A stretch of DNA of 26,685 bases from Lachnospiraceae bacterium (GCA_009774345.1 VSNR01000040.1:1-26685), one strand, 5' to 3'; positions 16,513 to 24,577 are shown, counted from the first letter of the stretch. The notes: a model not told the origin generated them from the sequence alone. Numbers and translations are program-made.

Positions 16513-16647
16513 TTATTTATCTTCCTTTGTCTTTGGTTTCCACACCTTCACACCGATAAATCCACCAACCCCTGACACGGCGATAATCACTGCAAATACC
16601 ATCAGATACGACAAAACCATTCTGAAAAATTCTATTAAATTTGACAT
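16513..16647 (-). CDS. 44-residue single-helix membrane protein
   Basis: This small gene encodes 44 residues: a short N-terminal segment (MSNLIEFFRM), a hydrophobic helix at about residues 11-33 (VLSYLMVFAVIIAVSGVGGF), and a charged C-terminus (VWKPKTKEDK). It is supported by a GAGGT ribosome binding site 7 nt before the ATG, its own promoter at 16712-16741 and a terminator-like repeat after it. I do not recognise the family. The topology suggests an inner-membrane microprotein with a basic cytoplasmic tail. Regulation or stabilisation of a membrane complex is only a guess. Confidence 0.65.
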   Translation of the reverse strand: MSNLIEFFRMVLSYLMVFAVIIAVSGVGGFIGVKVWKPKTKEDK

Positions 16648-16665
16648 CTCTTTACCTCACATTCC

Positions 16666-16698
16666 GCTGTCTGATAATTTTCCTGAAAACCTGACAGC
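16666..16698 (-). other. Leader hairpin of the 44-residue gene
   Basis: GCTGTC (16666-16671) and GACAGC (16693-16698) form an outer stem, with TTTTC/GAAAA (16678-16682 and 16685-16689) as an inner stem. It lies in the predicted 5' leader, just upstream of the ribosome binding site. Confidence 0.35.
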
Positions 16699-16711
16699 AA
16701 TTTATATAACT

Positions 16712-16741
16712 ATCATACCACTTTCATTATTATGCCGTCAA
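16712..16741 (-). promoter_or_regulatory. Promoter of the 44-residue membrane protein gene
   Basis: On the minus strand TTGACG (16736-16741) and TATGAT (16712-16717) are spaced 18 nt apart, giving a leader of about 58 nt. Confidence 0.6.
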
Positions 16742-16774
16742 GCGGTTCGGGGCATTCTGCGAAAACAGAATATT

Positions 16775-16858
16775 TTCCCTTAAAAATGAGATACTATTAA
16801 GGGAACATTCCCTCAATCTATTGACTTTCCCCTTATTTTTTGCTATATTTTAAGGGAA
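16775..16858 (+). promoter_or_regulatory. Operator array of TTAAGGGAA half-sites at the fic promoter
   Basis: Five copies of a 9-bp half-site, in alternating orientation, surround the fic promoter: TTCCCTTAA (16775-16783), TTAAGGGAA (16797-16805), TTCCCTCAA (16808-16816), TTCCCCTTA (16827-16835) and TTAAGGGAA (16850-16858). They pair as inverted repeats across and beside the -35 and -10 boxes. This is what a repressor site looks like. The Fic protein has a C-terminal winged-helix region and is the obvious candidate binder, but that is inference. Confidence 0.6.
16821..16849 (+). promoter_or_regulatory. Promoter of the fic gene
   Basis: TTGACT (16821-16826) and TATATT (16844-16849) are spaced exactly 17 nt apart. 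The predicted start is about 20 nt before the ATG. Confidence 0.75.
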
Positions 16859-16876
16859 TTATCTGGAGGTGAGGTC

Positions 16877-17923
16877 ATGAGAATCTTTCATTATTCCAAA
16901 ATCAAGAATCAAAAGTGGGATTCGGAGATCCTTGGTCTGATTGCAGCAATATATAAAGAAGCCGGAAAACAGGAAATGTATCTGAAGCAGCGGCCAAAAG
17001 AACTTGAAAAACTGGTTGAGATTGCAAAGGTGCAAAGCACTGAAGCATCCAATGCTATTGAAGGGATTGTTACAACAAGCACCCGTATGAAACAGTTGGT
17101 CGAGGAAAAGACCACACCAAAAAACCGTAATGAACAGGAAATTGCTGGTTACCGTGATGTATTAAATATTATTCACGAAAGTTTTGATGCGATTCCAATC
17201 TCACAGAATTATATTTTGCAGCTTCATAAAATTCTGTACAGCCATATGAATAATCCTATGGCAGGCAGAACCAAGAATGTGCAAAATTATATCAGTGCAA
17301 CCTATCCAGACGGTCATGTAGAAACCTTATTTACGCCTACTGCTCCTTATGAGACTCCGGGAGCACTGGACAGAATCTGCAAGGAATACAATCGTGTCAT
17401 CGGGAATATGGAAGTCGAACCGCTGATTGTAATTCCAGTATTCATTCACGATTTTCTGTGTATCCATCCATTCAATGATGGTAACGGCAGAATGAGTCGT
17501 CTGCTCACAACATTATTGTTATATCGAAATGGTTTTTATGTTGGCAAATACATTTCTCTGGAAGCTAAAATTGCTAAAAACAAAGACCTTTACTACGATA
17601 CCCTTGGTCAAGCTCAAACAGGATGGCACGAGGGCACGGAAGACGTTGTTCCATTTATTAAATATCTACTTGGAACGCTTCTTGCTGCCTATAAGGATTT
17701 TGAAGACCGCTTTGCACTGGTGGAAACGAAACTGCCTGCCTTGGAAACAGTAAGACGTGCCACGATGAACAAAATAGGTCGTTTCACCAAACAAGATATC
17801 CGTGAACTTTGCCCCTCTCTCAGTGTAAGTTCCATCGAAGGCGCTCTCCGTAAGTTGACGGCATCAGGAGAACTTAAACGAGAAGGCTCCGGGAAAAATA
17901 TCTGTTATTACAGGTTGAAGTGA
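16877..17923 (+). CDS. Fic family protein with N-terminal inhibitory helix and C-terminal winged helix
   Basis: This 348-residue protein belongs to the Fic family, which mostly transfers AMP from ATP onto protein side chains. The catalytic motif HPFNDGNGR is intact (His197). The inhibitory motif SNAIEG (residues 58-63, Glu62) lies N-terminal to the Fic core, making this a class II Fic that should be auto-inhibited. Residues about 285-348 (KIGRFTKQDIRELCPSLSVSSIEGALRKLTASGELKREGSG) form a winged helix-turn-helix. GGAGGT lies 6 nt before the ATG. It stands alone, with no adjacent antitoxin gene. The promoter is embedded in repeated half-sites, suggesting autoregulation. The target protein is unknown. 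Confidence 0.92.
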   Translation: MRIFHYSKIKNQKWDSEILGLIAAIYKEAGKQEMYLKQRPKELEKLVEIAKVQSTEASNAIEGIVTTSTRMKQLVEEKTTPKNRNEQEIAGYRDVLNIIHESFDAIPISQNYILQLHKILYSHMNNPMAGRTKNVQNYISATYPDGHVETLFTPTAPYETPGALDRICKEYNRVIGNMEVEPLIVIPVFIHDFLCIHPFNDGNGRMSRLLTTLLLYRNGFYVGKYISLEAKIAKNKDLYYDTLGQAQTGWHEGTEDVVPFIKYLLGTLLAAYKDFEDRFALVETKLPALETVRRATMNKIGRFTKQDIRELCPSLSVSSIEGALRKLTASGELKREGSGKNICYYRLK

Positions 17924-17947
17924 GATCAATCTATAGAAGAACTTATC

Positions 17948-18000
17948 AAAAAAACCTCACCGATCCTCCACATTCACGCTAAAGACCAGTAAGGTTTTCT
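17948..18000. terminator. Bidirectional terminator between fic and rnfB
   Basis: AAAACCTCAC (17951-17960) pairs with GTAAGGTTTT (17989-17998), 10 bp with one wobble and a 28-nt loop. T runs follow on both strands. It sits between convergent genes. The long loop lowers confidence. Confidence 0.45.
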
Positions 18001-18006
18001 TTTCAT

Positions 18007-18798
18007 CTACACAATCGCCTTCTTCGGGCACTTTTCCTTGCACGCGCCGCAGCCAGTACACTTGCTCTGGTCTATGTGCGCATGGAAATCCGTCACCGAT
18101 ATGGCTCCTGACGGGCACACTTTCACGCAGAGACTGCAACCGATACATCCAGTCTGGCAGGCTTTCATGGTAACGGGACCTTTATCCTTGGAGCTGCACG
18201 CCACGACTGCTTTTGCGTCATAGGGAATCAGCTCGATCAACTGCTTGGGACATGCAGCGACACACTTGCCGCACGCCTTGCACTTCTCCTTGTCCACCTT
18301 CGCGATGCCATTTACAATGTGAATCGCATCAAACGGACACGCCTTCACACAATTGCCATAGCCAAGACAGCCGTGATTGCAGGATTTTGCCCCGCCGTCC
18401 GGCACATACCGCACCATGCTGCAATCCTCGACACCTGTGTACTCATAGACTGTTGTCGTGCGGTCGCAGTCGCCTGCACATTTGACAAACGCCGTCATTC
18501 TGACAGACGCGCCCGCCTCAACTCCCATGATGGCGGCGACCTTCTTGCCCACTGGCTCGCCGCCGACCGGACAGGCATTCACCGGCGCTTCCCCCTTTGC
18601 GATCGCCGCAGCCAGTCCTGAACAGCCGGGATATCCGCAGCCGCCACAGTTATTCCCGGGAAGCACACCCAGCACAGCCTCCTCTTTCTCATCCACCTCT
18701 ACCTTAAATACAATACTTGCGATGCCGAGGAAGATGCCCAGAAATAAACCCACGCCGCCTACAACCACCACGGCAGTCACTATTGCTGATATATTCAT
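18007..18798 (-). CDS. rnfB: Rnf complex iron-sulfur subunit RnfB
   Basis: This 263-residue subunit of the ferredoxin:NAD+ oxidoreductase (Rnf) is the probable entry point for electrons from reduced ferredoxin. It has an N-terminal membrane helix (about residues 5-32) and an Fe-S domain, CGGCGYPGC. Four ferredoxin-like cluster motifs follow: CNHGCLGYGNCVKACP, CKACGKCVAACP, CIGCSLCVKVCP and CTGCGACKEKCP. This long, cluster-rich form is typical of Clostridia, whereas the E. coli protein has fewer clusters. AGGAG precedes the ATG. It is the last gene of the operon and is followed by a terminator-like repeat. Confidence 0.95.
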   Translation of the reverse strand: MNISAIVTAVVVVGGVGLFLGIFLGIASIVFKVEVDEKEEAVLGVLPGNNCGGCGYPGCSGLAAAIAKGEAPVNACPVGGEPVGKKVAAIMGVEAGASVRMTAFVKCAGDCDRTTTVYEYTGVEDCSMVRYVPDGGAKSCNHGCLGYGNCVKACPFDAIHIVNGIAKVDKEKCKACGKCVAACPKQLIELIPYDAKAVVACSSKDKGPVTMKACQTGCIGCSLCVKVCPSGAISVTDFHAHIDQSKCTGCGACKEKCPKKAIV

Positions 18799-18816
18799 AT
18801 ATTTCTCCTTTCCCCA

Positions 18817-19404
18817 CTACAGCAATCCTGAGAACCCGCAGAAGGCAATCGCCATCAATCCTGCTGTGATCAGCACGATCGGCATTCCCCTGAAGGACTC
18901 CGGTATGTCGTTGTACTCCATTTTTTCACGGATACCAGCCAAGATCACGATCGCAATCAAAAATCCGACCGCTGTGAACAGACCGCTTGCGATGCTAAAG
19001 CCAATTCCATAATTTTTCTGTACATTTGTGAGCGCGATTCCCAGCACTGCACAGTTTGTCGTGATCAGCGGAAGATATACGCCAAGCGCCTGATACAGAC
19101 TAGGCACATATTTCTTTAGAAACATTTCCACAAACTGTACTAATGCAGCAATGACTAAAATAAAGACAATTGTCTGCAAATACGTGATATCAAAAGGCAT
19201 TAAGATACATTTATAGATCACAGCAGCCACACCAGAAGCAATCGTGATGACAAAGATCACGGCGCCGCCCATGCCCACTGCGGTATCTACCTTCTTGGAC
19301 ACGCCAAGGAACGGACAAAGCCCCAGAAACTGACTGAGTACGACATTGCTCACAAGTGAGGAACTGATCATCAATACCAACAAATCCTTTACCACATCCA
19401 GCAT
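18817..19404 (-). CDS. rnfA: Rnf complex membrane subunit RnfA
   Basis: This 195-residue integral membrane subunit of Rnf has about six hydrophobic helices. The family segment LVSNVVLSQFLGLCPFLGVS near the N-terminus includes the Cys thought to share an intramembrane Fe-S centre with RnfE, and a second conserved segment, YLPLITTNCAVLG, lies mid-protein. It forms part of the ion-translocating membrane core. AGGAGG lies 8 nt before the ATG, and there is a 3-nt gap to the rnfE stop. Confidence 0.96.
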   Translation of the reverse strand: MLDVVKDLLVLMISSSLVSNVVLSQFLGLCPFLGVSKKVDTAVGMGGAVIFVITIASGVAAVIYKCILMPFDITYLQTIVFILVIAALVQFVEMFLKKYVPSLYQALGVYLPLITTNCAVLGIALTNVQKNYGIGFSIASGLFTAVGFLIAIVILAGIREKMEYNDIPESFRGMPIVLITAGLMAIAFCGFSGLL

Positions 19405-19407
19405 CTT

Positions 19408-20202
19408 CTATCCCTCCTTCTTCTGGCCCGCTTTTGCGTCCGCAACAGAGCCGGGTGCACCGTCCACATCGACAAATCGATGCGCACATCCGCCGTCAGC
19501 GCAGCTTGCACAGTCTGAACTGCATCCTGACTGGATTTTGTCCGCATTCTGCCCCTTTTCCTGCATCTTTCTCTTGACGCGGTTCTGCAAGGCAGTCAAC
19601 GCCGCAAGCACGAAAAAGGCACCGGGTGCAAGCACAAAAATACTGACTGGAACGTATTCCACAGTGGTAAACATGCCAAGTACGTTATTGATGACAGGGA
19701 TTCCAAAAAATTCACCTGCGCCCAGAAGCTCTCTCACTGCACCGATTGCCGTGAGTGCTACTGTAAAGCCAAGTCCCATGCCCAGACCGTCAAAGATCGA
19801 TGGAATCACAGGATTCTTGGAGGCAAAGGACTCTGCCCGCCCCAGAATGATACAGTTTACAACAATCAATGGTATGTATAATCCAAGCGCCGAATAAAGG
19901 CTGGGAATAAATCCCTCAAGCAGCAGCTCCACCATCGTCACAAAGGAAGCCACGATAACGATAAACGCAGGGATTCTCACCCTGTTTGGTATAATATGCC
20001 GCAGCAGTGAAATGATGGCGTTGCTCAAAACCAGCACTGCCGTGGTCGTCAGTCCCATGCCCAGACCATTGACCGCCGATGTCGTCACGGCAAGCGTCGG
20101 ACACATGCCAAGCGCCAGCACAAAGGTCGGGTTTTCTTTTACCAGTCCATTGAAAAATACTTCCATCGAACCTTGTTTTGCTTCGTTGTTGATGTCACTC
20201 AT
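19408..20202 (-). CDS. rnfE: Rnf complex membrane subunit RnfE with cysteine-rich C-terminal tail
   Basis: This 264-residue membrane subunit is paralogous to RnfA. It carries the matching Cys motifs VLALGMCPTLAVT (Cys34) and IPLIVVNCIILGRAE, and about six helices. It differs from a minimal RnfE of about 200-230 residues by a soluble tail (about 207-264) with Cys227, Cys231, Cys234, Cys239 and His241, a spacing that could bind a metal or Fe-S centre. The ATG overlaps the rnfG stop by 8 bp, and AGGAGG lies 6-7 nt upstream. Confidence 0.95.
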   Translation of the reverse strand: MSDINNEAKQGSMEVFFNGLVKENPTFVLALGMCPTLAVTTSAVNGLGMGLTTTAVLVLSNAIISLLRHIIPNRVRIPAFIVIVASFVTMVELLLEGFIPSLYSALGLYIPLIVVNCIILGRAESFASKNPVIPSIFDGLGMGLGFTVALTAIGAVRELLGAGEFFGIPVINNVLGMFTTVEYVPVSIFVLAPGAFFVLAALTALQNRVKRKMQEKGQNADKIQSGCSSDCASCADGGCAHRFVDVDGAPGSVADAKAGQKKEG

Positions 20203-20833
20203 CTATGCCACCTCCTGCTTCTGATTCTGATAACACTGCATGAAAGAACTGCAAACCACCGTTCACGCCGTTTACAATCGCTCTGGTCGTGATTGTGGCG
20301 CCGCTGATCGCATCGATCTCACTGTCATTTGTCGAGCCGGATTTGGTGTAGGTAAAGCTTTCCACCTGCTTGTTCTCAAACTGCGGCACCAGCACATCTC
20401 CCGCCTTCATGCCAAGACCTGCCGTCTCTGAGATACTCAGAAGCGAAATCCCGTTGAGTGTCCCGTCGAGCGTCACGCCCATCGAAAACTGGATATCACC
20501 GCCATACCCTTCATGATCTGTCACCGTGATCACATAGCCCAGAAGCTGGCCAGAACCGTCAAGCGCCCGCATCACCTCGTCAATATCCATGTTGAGATCC
20601 GCATCGCCTGCCGCCATAAAATACGACGTGGGACCGTCCTCACCCGCCAGCGCCTCAAAAGACTCTGCCTCCGCAAAGACATTCTTGCACGCCTCCGCCT
20701 TTGCCTTTGCCTTCTGCTCTGCGATCGGCTCCTTTGTGACATCGTAGACAAAGCCCAGCAAAAGCCCTGCCGCAAGCGTGATTGCAAAGAGGATGAGCGC
20801 ATCTTTTATCATTGATTTCTTCTCGTTATCCAT
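20195..20833 (-). CDS. rnfG: Rnf complex FMN-binding subunit RnfG
   Basis: This 212-residue subunit carries covalently bound FMN, attached by ApbE-type flavinylation in known Rnf complexes. The motif SGATITT (residues 177-183, Thr180) is intact. One N-terminal membrane helix (about 9-30) anchors an extracytoplasmic FMN domain (YGGDIQFSMGV, ETAGLGMKA). I start at the ATG at 20833 (MDNEKKSMIK), 9 nt after AGGAGG and 1 nt after the rnfD stop, rather than 21 codons further upstream. No apbE gene is in the window. Confidence 0.95.
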   Translation of the reverse strand: MDNEKKSMIKDALILFAITLAAGLLLGFVYDVTKEPIAEQKAKAKAEACKNVFAEAESFEALAGEDGPTSYFMAAGDADLNMDIDEVMRALDGSGQLLGYVITVTDHEGYGGDIQFSMGVTLDGTLNGISLLSISETAGLGMKAGDVLVPQFENKQVESFTYTKSGSTNDSEIDAISGATITTRAIVNGVNGGLQFFHAVLSESEAGGGIDE

Positions 20834-20834
20834 A

Positions 20835-21779
20835 CTACGCAGCCTCCTTTTTTGTTTTCTTTTTGCCGAAAGCAGTTGGCTTTGTAACTTTCTCAATCAA
20901 TGGCACCAGCAGATTTCCTAAAATGATCGCATAGGAAACACCTTCCGCTGACGGTCCAAAGATTCGAAAGATTCCTGTCATAATGCCCAAAAAGATACCA
21001 AATACATACTGTCCGTTTTTGGTGATCGGTCTTGTGACATAATCTGTCGCCATGAAAAATGCGCCCAGCATAAGACCGCCGCCTGCAAGCTGCGACAGAA
21101 TATACTCAAAGTCCAGTCCGTGACCGCTAAACAATATGATAAATACCACAAAGCTAAGAATATAAGACCCCGGCACACGCAGGTCGATCACCTTCATCAC
21201 CAGCAAAAATGCTGCGCCGACCAGCAGCGCAATCATGCTTGTCTCACCAATCGTGCCGGCTGTCCGCCCGATGATCATGTCAATCAGCTCCGGCGCGCTC
21301 TCACCTGTCTTGATTGCCGCAAGCGGCGTCGCGCCTGTATACGCATCGCAATCAAAATTTGTCATGATAGACGTAAAGGAGATGATGAGAAAACATCTGG
21401 CGCCAAGCGCAGGATTCATAAAATTCTGTCCCAGTCCGCCAAAAAGCATCTTTACGACGATGATCGCAAACACACCGCCGATCACGCCAATCCACAGGGG
21501 CGCCTCGGGCGGCAGATTCAATGCCAGCAGCAGACCTGTGACCACCGCTGAGAAATCTCCAATCGAGTTCTCTTTTTTCATACATCTGTCATATATGTAC
21601 TCGGACAGCACTGTTGACGACACCGTGATCATCACCAGAAACATCGCGTGCATACCGAAATTAAACAACCCAAATATCGTCGCCGGGAGCAGGGCAAGCG
21701 CCACATACTGCATGATGCGCGATGTCGTGTCCTTCGAGCGTATATGCGGGTTCGATGATACCTTAAACATTTTTTCCAC
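20835..21779 (-). CDS. rnfD: Rnf complex membrane subunit RnfD
   Basis: This 314-residue polytopic membrane subunit carries a covalent FMN. The flavinylation motif is TGATPL (residues 148-153, Thr151), followed by AAIKTGE, as in the family. Around ten hydrophobic helices are visible. I use the GTG at 21779, which follows an AGGGGGG ribosome binding site 7 nt away; the ATG at 21770 has a weaker site. It lies 12 nt after the rnfC stop. It forms part of the ion-translocating core with RnfA and RnfE. Confidence 0.93.
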   Translation of the reverse strand: MEKMFKVSSNPHIRSKDTTSRIMQYVALALLPATIFGLFNFGMHAMFLVMITVSSTVLSEYIYDRCMKKENSIGDFSAVVTGLLLALNLPPEAPLWIGVIGGVFAIIVVKMLFGGLGQNFMNPALGARCFLIISFTSIMTNFDCDAYTGATPLAAIKTGESAPELIDMIIGRTAGTIGETSMIALLVGAAFLLVMKVIDLRVPGSYILSFVVFIILFSGHGLDFEYILSQLAGGGLMLGAFFMATDYVTRPITKNGQYVFGIFLGIMTGIFRIFGPSAEGVSYAIILGNLLVPLIEKVTKPTAFGKKKTKKEAA

Positions 21780-21791
21780 GTCCGTACCCCC

Positions 21792-23105
21792 CTATTTCTT
21801 CCTCTTTCCGAGAATCGTTTTTCGCATGGATTTGATGGACTGGGTGAGCTGGCGCTTTGCCGGACAGACAAAACTACAGCAGCCGCACTCGCAGCACTCC
21901 ATCCCATCATTTGCCACAAATGCCTCCTCCTCGCCATGCTGCGCAAGGACAGCAAGCTTTCTGGGAACGACTCTGCCCGGGCAGACATCCACACAGCGCC
22001 CGCAGTTAATGCATGGGCTGGGTGCCATCGCCGACACTTCGTCCTTCGTCAGACACAACAGCGCAGATGCGGTCTTTGTCGTAGGCACATTCAGGTCAAA
22101 CAGTGCAAATCCCATCATCGGACCGCCTGAAACGACCTTTTCCGGCTCCGTCTTAAAGCCGCCTGCCTCCTCGATTAAATCATGGTAATTCATGCCGATG
22201 CGGACATAGAAATTCCGCGGATCATTCACCGCGTCACCCGTGACAGTCACGATTCTGTTCATCAGCGGTTTTCCCTCGGCCACCGCGTGATAGACCGCCA
22301 CAATCGTATCCACGTTGTCAACGACACACCCTGCATCTGCCGGGAGCATTGAAGAATTGATCTCCCTGCCCGTGGTGGCAAAAATCAACTGCCGCTCCGC
22401 ACCCTGTGGATATTTTGTTTTCAGCGCTTTTACTGTGATCTTGCTCTCCTGCTCTGTCAGGCGCGTCAGCAGCTCGATACAGTCCGGTTTGTTGTCCTCC
22501 ACTGCAAGAATCCCCTGTGCATTGTCAAACAGACGCAGGATAATCTTCATACCGTCAATCAGCTTCTGCGGTTCCTCCAGCATTCTGCGGTAATCCGAAG
22601 TCAGATACGGTTCGCACTCCGCACAGTTTGCAATCACATACTCTATTTTTTCCGGCTCTTTGGGAGAGAGCTTCACATGGGTCGGGAATCCTGCACCGCC
22701 CATACCTACCACGCCTGCCTCCTTGATCAACTCCAGAATTTCTTTTTTATTTAGTTTTTCAGGGTTATGCGCAGTGTACTCGACTTCCTCCAAAAGTCCG
22801 TCGTTATCAATGATAATCGAATTGACCATATCCCCCGTCACAACACGTCTGGGCTCTATGGTTTTGACGGTTCCAGACACCGTCGCATAGATTGGTGCCG
22901 AGACAAATCCTCCCGCCTCTGCAATTTTTTGACCAGCGAGCACCTTGTCCCCTTTTTTCACTACCGGCACTGCCGGCGCGCCAATATGCTGACTGAGTGG
23001 ATACACCATTTCGCCTTTTGGCACAATAGTCTTCATGGGCTTATCCTTTGACAGTTCTTTGCCATCATAGGGATGTACGCCGCCTCGAAATGTTAGTTTT
23101 GCCAT
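21792..23105 (-). CDS. rnfC: Rnf complex NADH-binding subunit RnfC
   Basis: This 437-residue peripheral subunit is thought to bind NAD(H) and FMN. Visible features are the N-terminal FRGGVHPYDGKELSK, a Gly-rich GVVGMGGAGFPTHVKLSP nucleotide-binding loop, NCAECEPYLTSDY, and two [4Fe-4S] motifs near the C-terminus, CINCGRCVDVCP and CCECGCCSFVCPAKR. It lacks the long repetitive C-terminal extension of some proteobacterial RnfC proteins. I start at the ATG at 23105 with AAGGAG 5-6 nt upstream. It is first in the rnfCDGEAB operon. Confidence 0.96.
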   Translation of the reverse strand: MAKLTFRGGVHPYDGKELSKDKPMKTIVPKGEMVYPLSQHIGAPAVPVVKKGDKVLAGQKIAEAGGFVSAPIYATVSGTVKTIEPRRVVTGDMVNSIIIDNDGLLEEVEYTAHNPEKLNKKEILELIKEAGVVGMGGAGFPTHVKLSPKEPEKIEYVIANCAECEPYLTSDYRRMLEEPQKLIDGMKIILRLFDNAQGILAVEDNKPDCIELLTRLTEQESKITVKALKTKYPQGAERQLIFATTGREINSSMLPADAGCVVDNVDTIVAVYHAVAEGKPLMNRIVTVTGDAVNDPRNFYVRIGMNYHDLIEEAGGFKTEPEKVVSGGPMMGFALFDLNVPTTKTASALLCLTKDEVSAMAPSPCINCGRCVDVCPGRVVPRKLAVLAQHGEEEAFVANDGMECCECGCCSFVCPAKRQLTQSIKSMRKTILGKRKK

Positions 23106-23130
23106 TTCCGCTCCTTCTTTCCTTTTTATT

Positions 23131-23146
23131 TTGATGTAAACATCAA
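23131..23146 (-). promoter_or_regulatory. 16-bp palindrome in the rnf leader, candidate operator
   Basis: TTGATGT (23131-23137) and ACATCAA (23140-23146) form a perfect 7-bp inverted repeat around AA. It lies just downstream of a TATAAT box, covering about +7 to +22 of the predicted rnf transcript. It does not match the TTGTTAAN4TTAACAA pattern of Rex. Confidence 0.45.
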
Positions 23147-23159
23147 ACACACTAGATAC

Positions 23160-23165
23160 ATTATA
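23160..23165 (-). promoter_or_regulatory. Putative -10 box of the rnf operon
   Basis: A perfect TATAAT on the minus strand lies 54 nt upstream of rnfC. No good -35 is seen at 16-18 nt, so an activator or a weak -35 would be needed. Confidence 0.4.
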
Positions 23166-23394
23166 CTATCTTTTTATCAAAATTTCACTATTTTTTACAA
23201 AAATATATTCATTTTTCTATTATTTTATTGCACTATTCCTATTATCTTGTTCCTACTCACTCCATTCCAGTAACAGTAAAAATCCATTTTTGTCTGGATA
23301 GATATTTGACACCAAATAATACATATGATAAGTTATATTTATAGAAAAATTGAGATATTAAATATTTGATCATATTTTGTATATAGAAAGGATT

Positions 23395-24552
23395 ATGCGG
23401 TTCATCACTATGAAATGCATTGAAAAAAGCCTAGGGATTCTATCTCCCAAATATCCGATCGAAAATTTATGTATTCCGAACCAGACGCTTTTCATTGATA
23501 TCGAGACGACTGGACTGTACGTGCGCAGCTCCAATCTCTATATGATTGGCTGTGCCTGTCTCGACGAAGCACCTGACAAACCTGCGTGCTGGCGCACAAT
23601 CCAGTGGCTTGCGACCAATTACGAGGATGAAATCAACATTTTGAACGCGTTTGCAGTGTTTGCCAAGTCATACCGCTATCTGATACATTTTAACGGCAAC
23701 CAGTTTGATATCCCGTATCTGCAAAACAAGATGCAGCAGTACAATATCCCATTCAGCTTTGACGATTTCGAAGGAATTGATATCTATCGCCGGATTGCGC
23801 CCTACAAGACGTTTCTCAAGCTTCCTGACTGCAAACAAAAAACCATCGAAAACTACGTCACCGCCACAGTCCGTAAAGATCAGTTTACGGGCGGTGAATT
23901 AATTGACGTTTACCATGAATATGTGCTCCATCATGATGCGGAAAAGGAGCACTTCCTCCTGCTTCATAACGAGGAAGACCTCAAAGGAATGCTGGAGATC
24001 GCCGCCGCTCTCGCTATTCCTGACCTTTTTCATCTTCCGGTCACAGTCACAAAGGTTCAGGCAAACTATTACATGGATGTCAACCAAAAACAATGTTCTG
24101 AAATTATAATGAACCTCAAACTTCCTACTGCCCTGCCGGCAGCGTTGTCCTATGGGGCAAATGGCTGTTATTTCAATGGCTGCGGTATCGATGGCAAGCT
24201 GCGTGTTCCCGTCTATGAAGGCGAGTTAAAATATTTCTATTCAAATTACAAGGAATACTATTACCTTCCCAAAGAGGACACTGCCATCCACAAGTCTGTC
24301 GCTGCCTTTGTCGATCAGGCTTACCGCAGACAAGCGACTGCCAGAAACTGCTATACCCGCAAAACATCCACCTATCTCCCACAATGGGAAGTCCTGTTTA
24401 CACCATTTTTCAAGAAGGACTACGACGATAAAGAACTGTTCTTTGAGTTGACGGACGAATTAAAGACACAGCGTGAATCCTTTAATATATATGCACACCA
24501 CATCTTAGAAATGATGCGTTCATCTCACAAAAAACCCCAGACTGATTCATAA
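23395..24552 (+). CDS. YprB-like RNase H-fold exonuclease (DEDD family)
   Basis: This 385-residue protein resembles the ribonuclease-H-like YprB family, predicted 3'-5' exonucleases. Motif ExoI is DIETTGL (Asp35, Glu37), ExoII is HFNGNQFDIPYL (Asn100, Asp105), and ExoIII is probably HNEEDLKG with Asp195. The C-terminal half (about 210-385) is less conserved and helical. The start is uncertain. The frame opens at a TTG (23377), with ATGs at 23395 and 23410. The ATG at 23395 follows AGAAAGGA at unusually short spacing, and I chose it as the best compromise. The upstream 23166-23394 region is AT-rich and holds only a possible TTGACA at 23306-23311. The substrate is not known. Confidence 0.8.
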   Translation: MRFITMKCIEKSLGILSPKYPIENLCIPNQTLFIDIETTGLYVRSSNLYMIGCACLDEAPDKPACWRTIQWLATNYEDEINILNAFAVFAKSYRYLIHFNGNQFDIPYLQNKMQQYNIPFSFDDFEGIDIYRRIAPYKTFLKLPDCKQKTIENYVTATVRKDQFTGGELIDVYHEYVLHHDAEKEHFLLLHNEEDLKGMLEIAAALAIPDLFHLPVTVTKVQANYYMDVNQKQCSEIIMNLKLPTALPAALSYGANGCYFNGCGIDGKLRVPVYEGELKYFYSNYKEYYYLPKEDTAIHKSVAAFVDQAYRRQATARNCYTRKTSTYLPQWEVLFTPFFKKDYDDKELFFELTDELKTQRESFNIYAHHILEMMRSSHKKPQTDS

Positions 24553-24569
24553 AATCATCTGGGGTTTTT
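24530..24569. terminator. Bidirectional rho-independent terminator between exonuclease and cheR
   Basis: AAAAACCCC (24530-24538) pairs with GGGGTTTTT (24561-24569). The stem extends inward through AGA/TCT with one bulge. A and T tracts serve both strands. The last codons and stop of the exonuclease gene lie within the hairpin. Confidence 0.85.
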
Positions 24570-24577
24570 CGTGTGGA

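Noticed and set aside
18458..19012. A 184-codon plus-strand open frame across rnfB and rnfA
   Set aside because: It is antisense to two clear Rnf genes, and its Pro/Ser/Thr-rich composition is typical of shadow frames.
21235..22188. A 317-codon plus-strand open frame across rnfD and rnfC
   Set aside because: It is antisense to conserved Rnf genes and has no ribosome binding site or recognisable domain.
23131..23146. Rex binding site in the rnf leader
   Set aside because: The palindrome is 16 bp with a different core and does not match TTGTTAAN4TTAACAA; it is kept as an operator of unknown regulator.
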